15,124 bases of DNA from Nitrospinales bacterium (lineage in GTDB: Bacteria; Nitrospinota_A; UBA7883; JACRGQ01), in assembly GCA_023248615.1 (NCBI GenBank), contig JAHFEI010000017.1, forward strand, positions 1-15,124, in the 5' to 3' direction. Position 1 is the stretch's first letter, and each line of letters opens with the position of its first letter. A program made the position numbers and the translations under genes. Below the pieces are notes generated by a model, which searched no databases, had not been told where the DNA came from, and was given only the letters and a program-made list of their open reading frames with translations. Positions 7,674 through 12,818 of the stretch are shown one piece after another.

Positions 7674-8798
7674 GTGCCAGTTCTCCGGCTGGATAAGGTC
7701 ACGCGGCGCATAAAGCCGATAATCGTGAAGGAATTCCGGCAGGTGCGGCGCGACCGCATTTCCCTCGCCATCCTCCTGCTCCTCCCGGCGTTCCTGATGC
7801 TCTTGGTAGGGTACGCGCTTAATTTCGACGTGAAACATGTCCGGCTTGCGGTGTACGACCAGGATAAGACCGACATGAGCCGTGGGTTTATACGCGGCTT
7901 TTCCAACTCCGGTTATTTCGATATCGCGGGGTATGCGCAAAGGTATGGCGACGTGGACGTGATGCTGGCCTCCGGTGCGGCGCGAGTGGCTATCGTTATC
8001 CCGCCGGATTTTTCCGGCAACCTGATGGCGGATCGCGATGTGGCAGTCCAGGTGATTGTGGATGGCACAAACGCAAATACCGCCACGGCGGCGCTGGGGT
8101 ACATAAATACCATTATCCAGATGTACTCGGCGGACATACGGACGAAGTTTATGGCGCGCAAGGGGATACAGATGTATGCGCCAATAGACCTGCGCCCAAT
8201 GGTGTGGTACAACCCGGAACTTGCCAGCGCCAAGTTCCTCATTCCCGGTTTCATCGGCTTCATATTGATGCTTAGCTCGGTCGTTTCCACGGCGCTGAGC
8301 GTGGTGCGGGAAAAGGAGCAGGGTACGATGGAGCAACTTACCGTATCGCCGCTGGCTACTATGGAAATCCTCATCGGCAAGACGGTGCCGTACCTGGCTA
8401 TCGCGCTCGTATCGTCCGTTTTCGTTTTGCTTATGGGTTTTTTCCTGTTCCATGTTTCGGTGCGCGGCGAATTGGTATGGTTGTACGCTGGCATATTGGT
8501 TTTCCTCCTTTCGGCGCTGGGGCAGGGGCTTCTCATCTCCTCGTTCGCGAAAACGCAGCAGGTGGCGTTTATGATGGCGGTGCTTTCGTCCGTGCTTCCC
8601 ACGTTTCTCCTGTCCGGGCTGGTGTTCCCGATACGTAGCATGCCATGGCTTTTGCAACTGCTTTCCAACGTCACCCCGACCAAATTTTTCATAATAGTGA
8701 TAAGGGATGTGATGCTGAAGGGGCTGGGGCCGGAGGCGTTCTGGCGGGAACTTCTGTACATGGCGCTTTTCGCGGTTGTGGCTATTGCTATAGCGTAG
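7674..8798 (+). CDS. ABC-2 type permease 1 (YbhS/YbhR-like)
   Basis: This is one half of the exporter's membrane channel. The start is a GTG directly after the ATPase 2 stop, with purine-rich AAAGGCGGAG upstream. The 374-residue protein has an N-terminal amphipathic segment (IVKEFRQVRRDR), a first helix (about 29-49) and a large extracytoplasmic domain with YDQDKT and FSNSGYF motifs. Five more helices follow from about residue 185 (KFLIPGFIGFILML onward), with the coupling-helix motif VREKEQGTMEQL. It belongs to the ABC2_membrane_3 type, paralogous to the next gene. The frame stops at a TAG right at the end of the last helix (VVAIAIA), without the usual basic tail; see the finding on this stop. 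The product may still be functional. Confidence 0.9.
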   Translation: MPVLRLDKVTRRIKPIIVKEFRQVRRDRISLAILLLLPAFLMLLVGYALNFDVKHVRLAVYDQDKTDMSRGFIRGFSNSGYFDIAGYAQRYGDVDVMLASGAARVAIVIPPDFSGNLMADRDVAVQVIVDGTNANTATAALGYINTIIQMYSADIRTKFMARKGIQMYAPIDLRPMVWYNPELASAKFLIPGFIGFILMLSSVVSTALSVVREKEQGTMEQLTVSPLATMEILIGKTVPYLAIALVSSVFVLLMGFFLFHVSVRGELVWLYAGILVFLLSALGQGLLISSFAKTQQVAFMMAVLSSVLPTFLLSGLVFPIRSMPWLLQLLSNVTPTKFFIIVIRDVMLKGLGPEAFWRELLYMALFAVVAIAIA

Positions 8799-8827
8799 CG
8801 GAAAATTGCCGCGCAAAGGATGTCCGA

Positions 8828-9955
8828 ATGGGGATAATCTACCACCTCATCGTCAAGGAGCTTAGGCAACTCATGCGCGACAAGCGGATGCGGTTCTTGG
8901 CTATCGCGGCTCCGGTGATACAGCTTGTGGCTTTGGGGTATGCGGCGACAACGGATGTGAAATCCATCCCGATGGTGGTGTGCGACCAGGATCGCAGTAG
9001 CATCAGCAGGGGTTTGGTGTCGCGCTTCACCAACTCCGGCTATTTTGTCGTGGAAGGGATGGAGGATTCTACGGATGGCATAGGCCGCCACATAGAGCGT
9101 GGATATGCGTGGATAGCGCTTGTCATACCGCCGAAGTTTTCCGCCGACGTTTTGGCCCGCCGCACCGCCCGCCTGCAATTGGTAGCGGATGGCTCCGATG
9201 CGAACTCATCCAACATCGCCATAGGCTACGCCTCGATGGTAGTGAACGACTACTCGCAGGGGATATTGCTGGATATGGTGGAGAAAACCCCGATGGCAGT
9301 GAAACCCGCCAGGGTACTGCCGCAGGTGCGCGTGTGGTACAACGAATCACTTACCAGCAGGAACTTCATGGTGCCGGGCGTGGTGGCGCTGGTGCTGATG
9401 ATAGTTACGCTAACGCTTACCTCCATGGCGGTGGTGCGCGAAAAAGAGATAGGCACGATGGAACAGCTTCTGGTCACTCCCATAAAACCGTACCAGATAA
9501 TAATCGGCAAGCTCATTCCCTATGCGCTGGTGGGGATGGTGGACGTTACGCTGGTATTGCTGTTTGCGGTGTACTGGTTTGATGTGCCGATGCGCGGGAA
9601 CGTTTTCTTGGTTTACGGCATGAGCGGCCTTTTTATCCTCACCACACTGGGGATTGGGCTTTTCATTTCCACCATCGCGAAAACCCAGCAACAGGCGATG
9701 ATGATTGCCCAGTTTGGTTTTTTCATCCCGGTCATGTATTTTTCCGGTTTCATTTTCCCGATAGAAAATATGCCCACGGCTATCCAGTACCTTACCTACC
9801 TCATCCCTCTGCGTTATTTTTTGGACGCAATCCGCAACATCTTTTTGAAGGGAACCGGGATGGAAACGCTGTGGTTCGACGCGCTGGCGCTGGCTGTGCT
9901 TGGCGTGGCGGTGCTTTCCGTCGCCATCCTTCGTTTCAGGAAAAAGCTGGAGTAG
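8828..9955 (+). CDS. ABC-2 type permease 2 (YbhR/YbhS-like)
   Basis: This is the second half of the exporter's membrane channel, in 375 residues. It repeats the layout of permease 1: a basic N-terminal segment (IVKELRQLMRDKRMR), a first helix (about 23-41), an extracytoplasmic domain with CDQDRSS and FTNSGYF, then five helices from about residue 178 with VREKEIGTMEQL between them. It ends in a basic tail (LRFRKKLE) that permease 1 lacks. The ATG at 8828 is preceded by AAAGGA at 7-base spacing; an extended frame from 8645 would lie inside permease 1 and is rejected. It is the last gene of the operon, ending 26 bases before the converging lolC-type gene. The substrate is unknown. Confidence 0.93.
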   Translation: MGIIYHLIVKELRQLMRDKRMRFLAIAAPVIQLVALGYAATTDVKSIPMVVCDQDRSSISRGLVSRFTNSGYFVVEGMEDSTDGIGRHIERGYAWIALVIPPKFSADVLARRTARLQLVADGSDANSSNIAIGYASMVVNDYSQGILLDMVEKTPMAVKPARVLPQVRVWYNESLTSRNFMVPGVVALVLMIVTLTLTSMAVVREKEIGTMEQLLVTPIKPYQIIIGKLIPYALVGMVDVTLVLLFAVYWFDVPMRGNVFLVYGMSGLFILTTLGIGLFISTIAKTQQQAMMIAQFGFFIPVMYFSGFIFPIENMPTAIQYLTYLIPLRYFLDAIRNIFLKGTGMETLWFDALALAVLGVAVLSVAILRFRKKLE

Positions 9956-9981
9956 CCGCGGATTTTTTTTCTAAACCGGCG

Positions 9982-11226
9982 TTATTCGTAGCGCAGGGCT
10001 TCCGCCGGGTCGAGCCGCGATGCGTTCCAGGCGGGATAAATGGCGGATAGCATCGTAATGGCGAGCGCACAGGAGGATATGAGCGCGAAGTCCATCGGCT
10101 CCATGGTCACGGCGAGAGTGGTGACGTTGTAGATGTCCGAAGGCAGTTTTATGAACTGGTATTTTTTCAGCGCCATGCAAAATGCGTAGCCCAGCACGTT
10201 GCCCAGCGCGGTTCCCGTTACGCCTATCATCATCCCCTCCAGGAAGAAGATGCGCATCACCGTATTGCGCGTGGCTCCCATTGATTTTAGTATCGCTATG
10301 TCGCGTGTCTTGTCCATCACCACCATAATCATGGTGCTTACTATATTGAAAGCCGCCACGAATACGATGAGGATGAGGATGACGAAGATGGCGGTTTTTT
10401 CCAGCTTCAGCGCGTAAAAAAGGTTCTGGTTCATTTCCATCCAGTCCTTCGCGTAGTAGGGGCCACCCAGCGATTTTTCCAGTTGGCGGGCTATGGTGTC
10501 CGCCCGGTAGATGTCGTCCACCTTCACCTCTATGCCGTTTATCTTCTTGTCCATGCCGTAGAACTCCTGCGCCGCCGGGATGGAAACTACCACCATGCCG
10601 GAATCGTACTGGTACATGCCGGAGCGGAAAATGCCGGCCACATGGTAGCGGTTTATTTTCGGGGCCATCCCCATAGGGCTCATCCGCCCCCTGGGGGATA
10701 TCAGGTCTAGCTGGTCGCCTGTTCCCACCCCCAGCGATGTCGCCAGGGCCTCGCCCAGTATTATCCCGTGGTGTGTGAACTCGCCATCCTGGTAATCGTG
10801 AGAAAGCACGCCGACTGTGAGGCCGTCTCGAATATACTGGTCCAGGTTTGTTACCGTGCCTTCCAGCGCCGTATCCACCCCGCGCAGTATCGCCCCGGCG
10901 GATTTGCGGGGTGACGAGAGAAGCGCCTCTCCGTAGATGTATGGCGCGGCGGCCACCACATGCTTGTTCTGCCGTATCTTCGCTACCGCGCCGTCCGTTT
11001 CCTCAAAGGCGGAGGAGAACGAGTTCATAACCACTATGTGGGAGTAGGTACCCAGTATCTTGTCGCGCAACTCGTTTTGCATGCCCGTCATTACGGATAG
11101 CACCACGATAAGCGCCATAACACCCACAGCCACTCCGCCCACGGAAATCCATGTGATGAGGGATATGAAGGTCTGTTTGCGCTTTGCCTTCAGGTAGCGC
11201 AGGCTCATGAACAGTTCAAATCTCAT
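9982..11226 (-). CDS. lolC: lipoprotein-releasing ABC transporter permease, LolC/LolE family
   Basis: LolC/E permeases extract mature lipoproteins from the inner membrane and hand them to LolA. The 414-residue protein shows the diagnostic N-terminus (FELFMSLRYLKAKRKQTFIS followed by VGGVAVGVMALIVVLSVMTG, helix 1), a large periplasmic domain (about 50-260) and a C-terminal FtsX-like block of three helices. The block contains FNIVSTMIMVVMDKTRDIAILKSMGA and ends YPAWNASRLDPAEALRYE. The length is standard. No LolD ATPase lies beside it: the next gene in its direction is on the opposite strand. Whether it acts as a LolC/LolE pair member or a LolF-like homodimer cannot be told from the window. No ribosome-binding site precedes the ATG. 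Confidence 0.92.
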   Translation of the reverse strand: MRFELFMSLRYLKAKRKQTFISLITWISVGGVAVGVMALIVVLSVMTGMQNELRDKILGTYSHIVVMNSFSSAFEETDGAVAKIRQNKHVVAAAPYIYGEALLSSPRKSAGAILRGVDTALEGTVTNLDQYIRDGLTVGVLSHDYQDGEFTHHGIILGEALATSLGVGTGDQLDLISPRGRMSPMGMAPKINRYHVAGIFRSGMYQYDSGMVVVSIPAAQEFYGMDKKINGIEVKVDDIYRADTIARQLEKSLGGPYYAKDWMEMNQNLFYALKLEKTAIFVILILIVFVAAFNIVSTMIMVVMDKTRDIAILKSMGATRNTVMRIFFLEGMMIGVTGTALGNVLGYAFCMALKKYQFIKLPSDIYNVTTLAVTMEPMDFALISSCALAITMLSAIYPAWNASRLDPAEALRYE

Positions 11227-11234
11227 ATCGGGTG

Positions 11235-11264
11235 ATTATATGCCGCTTTGTGTTGCCGTAACAA
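11235..11264 (-). promoter_or_regulatory. predicted promoter of the lolC-type gene (possibly leaderless)
   Basis: On the minus strand TTGTTA (11259-11264, 4/6) is followed after 18 bp by a perfect TATAAT (11235-11240). Only 8 bases separate the -10 box from the ATG at 11226. Transcription would begin at or within about two bases of the start codon, which fits the absence of a Shine-Dalgarno sequence. Confidence 0.6.
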
Positions 11265-11335
11265 CCGCCGCGATACCGGTGGGGCAGGGGGGGTACGTTG
11301 CGCCGTTGCGGAATCGGGCCTTGGCAGGGCGGGGT

Positions 11336-11743
11336 TCAGGATGCCTTGATTGCCAACCCGCCTTTTACCACAATCGCGGCGGATGCCAAAAATGAAAGCG
11401 AACCAATGATGGCAACCGGCTCAAAAGCCTCGCTACCGTTAAACGCGCCCCGTAGCGCAAGGCCGATGGGCATGAAAAGCGCCATCACAGCAAGGATGGA
11501 GCAGTACTTTTTCCATTTGTCGTCAAGCTCCAGCCTGTCCACCAGAAGTCCGATTATCAGGTTGTAAAAGGCGAAAGGCATGCCGTGGCTGTGTCCCGCT
11601 TTCAAAAGCACCCTGCCCAAAGTAAGCACGTAAAAGCCGTTCTGGAAATTGGATTCCAGCGTCTTGCCCAATGCAAACCCGCCAAACGCGGCGATGAATA
11701 TGGCAACTCCCCCAACGATAATGTTTAAACGCCCGAACTTCAT
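11336..11743 (-). CDS. small four-helix membrane protein of unknown function
   Basis: I do not recognise this 135-residue protein with confidence. It has four hydrophobic segments (about 7-26, 52-70, 82-100 and 110-130), short loops and basic ends. A GHSHGMPFAFYNLIIGLLV stretch puts two histidines at the start of the second helix, which could bind haem or metal. The general size and layout recall small diheme membrane proteins such as styrene-oxide-isomerase-like proteins, but this is only a resemblance. The start is well supported: GGAGGG lies 7 bases upstream of the ATG at 11743. It is followed 109 bases downstream by the lolC-type gene, which has its own promoter. Confidence 0.75.
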   Translation of the reverse strand: MKFGRLNIIVGGVAIFIAAFGGFALGKTLESNFQNGFYVLTLGRVLLKAGHSHGMPFAFYNLIIGLLVDRLELDDKWKKYCSILAVMALFMPIGLALRGAFNGSEAFEPVAIIGSLSFLASAAIVVKGGLAIKAS

Positions 11744-11830
11744 AACCCGCCCTCCATATATTATTGGTTCACTCTTCCAGGCTAGTGTAATCTTCTGGTA
11801 ACAGCTTTACACAAGTATATATATGTTTCG

Positions 11831-11911
11831 GTAGCGACGGACTTTAGTCGGTCTTGCGCCCGATGCTGGCGCAACAAAATTCGGGTAGCGTGATAGGGCG
11901 GAACCCGAATT
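11831..11911. repeat. cluster of inverted repeats upstream of the clpX stub
   Basis: The 176-base gap before the duplicated clpX promoter holds a GTAGCGACGGACTTTAGTC sequence of a type often dispersed between bacterial genes. It also holds a perfect 7-bp hairpin TTGCGCC/GGCGCAA (11854-11860 with 11868-11874) and a perfect 9-bp inverted repeat AATTCGGGT/ACCCGAATT (11878-11886 with 11903-11911, 16-base loop). No open frame of note crosses it. It could be a mobile intergenic repeat or the end of a transcript. Confidence 0.45.
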
Positions 11912-11919
11912 GCACTACG

Positions 11920-11997
11920 GATTCTTTGGGGTGCCAAACAGGCGGAGAACTGGGATAATACCCACATGAAGAAACCAAAACCGGCGCCAAGCGACCT
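11920..11997 (+). repeat. 78-bp direct repeat, copy 1 (clpX promoter plus first codons)
   Basis: This sequence recurs at 12741-12818, offset 821 bp, with 75 of 78 bases identical. It contains the whole predicted clpX promoter and the start of the gene through the codon for Asp10. The three differences are 11939 (C versus T, in the promoter spacer), 11986 (G versus A) and 11989 (A versus C). The last two are third-codon positions that leave Ala and Pro unchanged. Confidence 0.95.
11931..11959 (+). promoter_or_regulatory. duplicate clpX promoter, copy 1
   Basis: GTGCCA (11931-11936), a 17-bp spacer and an extended TGG-GATAAT -10 (11954-11959) are identical in both boxes to the copy in front of the intact gene. 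It would transcribe the 12-codon stub and then run antisense into higA unless stopped at the hairpin at 12003-12023. Confidence 0.55.
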
Positions 11998-12004
11998 AGA
12001 TTAA
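11966..12004 (+). pseudogene. clpX: truncated clpX 5' stub (12 codons)
   Basis: The frame reads MKKPKPAPSDLD and stops. The first 11 residues equal those of the intact clpX-like protein starting at 12787; similarity ends abruptly inside the codon for Leu11. This is the piece left, or copied, when the toxin-antitoxin segment was inserted. The peptide is unlikely to have a function, although its promoter appears intact. Confidence 0.85.
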
Positions 12005-12023
12005 AGGCGGTTACGCCGCTTTT
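12003..12023. terminator. bidirectional terminator-like hairpin at the higA stop
   Basis: AAAGGCGG (12003-12010) pairs with CCGCTTTT (12016-12023) around a five-base loop, an 8-bp stem with one G-U. T-rich sequence follows on the + strand (TTTTCCTCTTTT), and TTTAAT follows on the minus strand. The higA stop (12011-12013) is in the loop. It could end the higBA transcript on one strand and the stub transcript from copy 1 on the other. Confidence 0.55.
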
Positions 12024-12331
12024 CCTCTTTTCGGTTTCAGGGAAAAATCGAGACGGAAACCCAAAGCATTGGCGACCTTTGAAAGCGTATCGAAAGTTGC
12101 GGTTTTGTAGCCGCCATGCTCCAGGCGGGACAAGGCGGACTGTTTGGTCCCAACCCTTTTCGCCAATTCCGCCTGGGTAACTCCGGCCTTTTCCCTAGCC
12201 CCTATCAAAGCGCCAAGGATGTCGAACTCTTCATCCAGCGTCTTCCAAGCCTTCTTAAACTCCGGGCGTTTCATATTTTCCCGAACGTGGCTTTCGATAG
12301 GCCTTCCTATCCGCGAATTTCCTTTTTTCAT
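12011..12331 (-). CDS. higA: XRE-family antitoxin (HigA-type)
   Basis: The 106-residue product has an N-terminal extension and a five-helix XRE/Cro-type DNA-binding domain (about 38-93) containing KAGVTQAELAKRVGTKQSALSRLEHG, then a basic tail. It is expected to neutralise the upstream toxin and repress their shared promoter. Two ATGs are possible. The one at 12337 directly abuts the ribosome-binding site, while the one at 12331 lies 6 bases after AAAGGAG, so 12331 is preferred. It follows the toxin gene by 14 bases in toxin-first order, the usual order for HigBA modules and the reverse of most other toxin-antitoxin pairs. The segment is more A/T-rich than its neighbours, consistent with acquisition. 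Confidence 0.9.
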   Translation of the reverse strand: MKKGNSRIGRPIESHVRENMKRPEFKKAWKTLDEEFDILGALIGAREKAGVTQAELAKRVGTKQSALSRLEHGGYKTATFDTLSKVANALGFRLDFSLKPKRGKAA

Positions 12332-12337
12332 AGCCAT

Positions 12338-12344
12338 CTCCTTT
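12338..12344 (-). promoter_or_regulatory. ribosome-binding site that decides the higA start
   Basis: AAAGGAG on the minus strand has no spacer to the first ATG (12337) but a normal 6-base spacer to the in-frame ATG at 12331. It lies in the 14-base gap between the toxin stop and the antitoxin start. Confidence 0.7.
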
Positions 12345-12345
12345 C

Positions 12346-12690
12346 TTAGCTGTTCTCTATTGCGTCTTCCATTCTGGCAATTGCCACGTCAATTTCCCTG
12401 CTGGGCGTTTTCTCCGTCTTTTTAACAAATGCGTGAAGTAGGAGAAACGTCCTTTGCCTGAACGGGAAATAAAAAATCCTCACTTCCCGCTTATTGCACG
12501 AAATCCGCAACTCCCGCATTTTCCCGGCAACCTGCCTTGTGTATGGCTCCTTTAAAAGCACTCCTTGATGTGCCAAAAGTCCAATAGTCCTAAAAACCTT
12601 TGCCTTGTCCGGATCGGGAAGGGTGTCTATAAAATCCGCCACCGGCTCGTGTCCGCCGGGGTTTCGATAATATTTCACTTCCCAACCCAT
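12346..12690 (-). CDS. higB: RelE/HigB-like toxin (phage-derived Gp49-like family)
   Basis: The 114-residue protein matches the Gp49-like/DUF891 branch of the RelE/ParE superfamily, whose members typically cut mRNA on the ribosome. Visible landmarks are a VADFIDTLPDPDKAKVFRTI helix region, GKMRELRIS, the strand pair REVRIFYF and TFLLLHAFVKKTEKTPSREID, where the basic and histidine residues typical of the family cluster. I placed the start at 12690 (MGWEVKYYRN). The frame is open further upstream to 12843, but that extension would cross the clpX start and has no family similarity. No Shine-Dalgarno sequence precedes the ATG. Its promoter and operator lie immediately upstream, and it is divergent from the clpX-like gene. 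Confidence 0.9.
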   Translation of the reverse strand: MGWEVKYYRNPGGHEPVADFIDTLPDPDKAKVFRTIGLLAHQGVLLKEPYTRQVAGKMRELRISCNKREVRIFYFPFRQRTFLLLHAFVKKTEKTPSREIDVAIARMEDAIENS

Positions 12691-12694
12691 GATG

Positions 12695-12724
12695 GCAATA
12701 TAACATCTATGTGATATATTGCAA
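12695..12724 (-). promoter_or_regulatory. higBA promoter with overlapping palindromic operator
   Basis: On the minus strand TTGCAA (12719-12724) and TATATT (12697-12702) are separated by 16 bp. An imperfect 28-bp palindrome (12695-12722; outer arms GCAATATA/TATATTGC perfect, 11 of 14 pairs overall) covers the -10 box and most of the -35. This is the expected geometry for autorepression by an XRE antitoxin. The -10 is 6 bases from the toxin ATG, so the transcript may be leaderless. Confidence 0.6.
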
Positions 12725-12740
12725 GCTTGTTTCTTCCGGA

Positions 12741-12818
12741 GATTCTTTGGGGTGCCAAATAGGCGGAGAACTGGGATAATACCCACATGAAGAAACCAAA
12801 ACCGGCACCCAGCGACCT
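12741..12818 (+). repeat. 78-bp direct repeat, copy 2 (functional clpX promoter and start)
   Basis: This is the partner of 11920-11997. Similarity stops at 12740/12741 on the left, where the toxin-antitoxin segment begins, and at 12818 on the right, inside the clpX-like coding sequence. Recombination between the copies would delete 821 bp including both toxin and antitoxin and leave one intact gene. Confidence 0.95.
12752..12780 (+). promoter_or_regulatory. predicted promoter of the clpX-like gene (possibly leaderless)
   Basis: GTGCCA (12752-12757, 4/6), a 17-bp spacer and an extended -10 TGG-GATAAT (-10 box 12775-12780, 5/6). The -10 ends 6 bases before the ATG at 12787, so the expected first transcribed base is the A of the start codon. 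No Shine-Dalgarno sequence lies within 15 bases of the ATG. Confidence 0.6.

Noticed and set aside
6492..8816. A very long minus-strand open frame (774 codons) opposite ATPase 2 and permease 1
   Set aside because: It is rich in His, Arg and Pro with no domain pattern. It is the antisense shadow of two well-supported ABC genes.
8645..8827. An upstream extension of permease 2 by 61 residues
   Set aside because: It overlaps permease 1 in another frame; the ATG at 8828 has a proper ribosome-binding site and begins the family homology.
9953..9972. A terminator after the exporter operon (CCGCGG then eight T)
   Set aside because: The T-run is real, but only a 3-bp self-complementary stem precedes it; too weak to annotate.
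11920..12818. An insertion sequence or integron cassette
   Set aside because: There is no transposase or integrase frame, no terminal inverted repeats at the 11997/11998 or 12740/12741 junctions, and no attC-like folded site.
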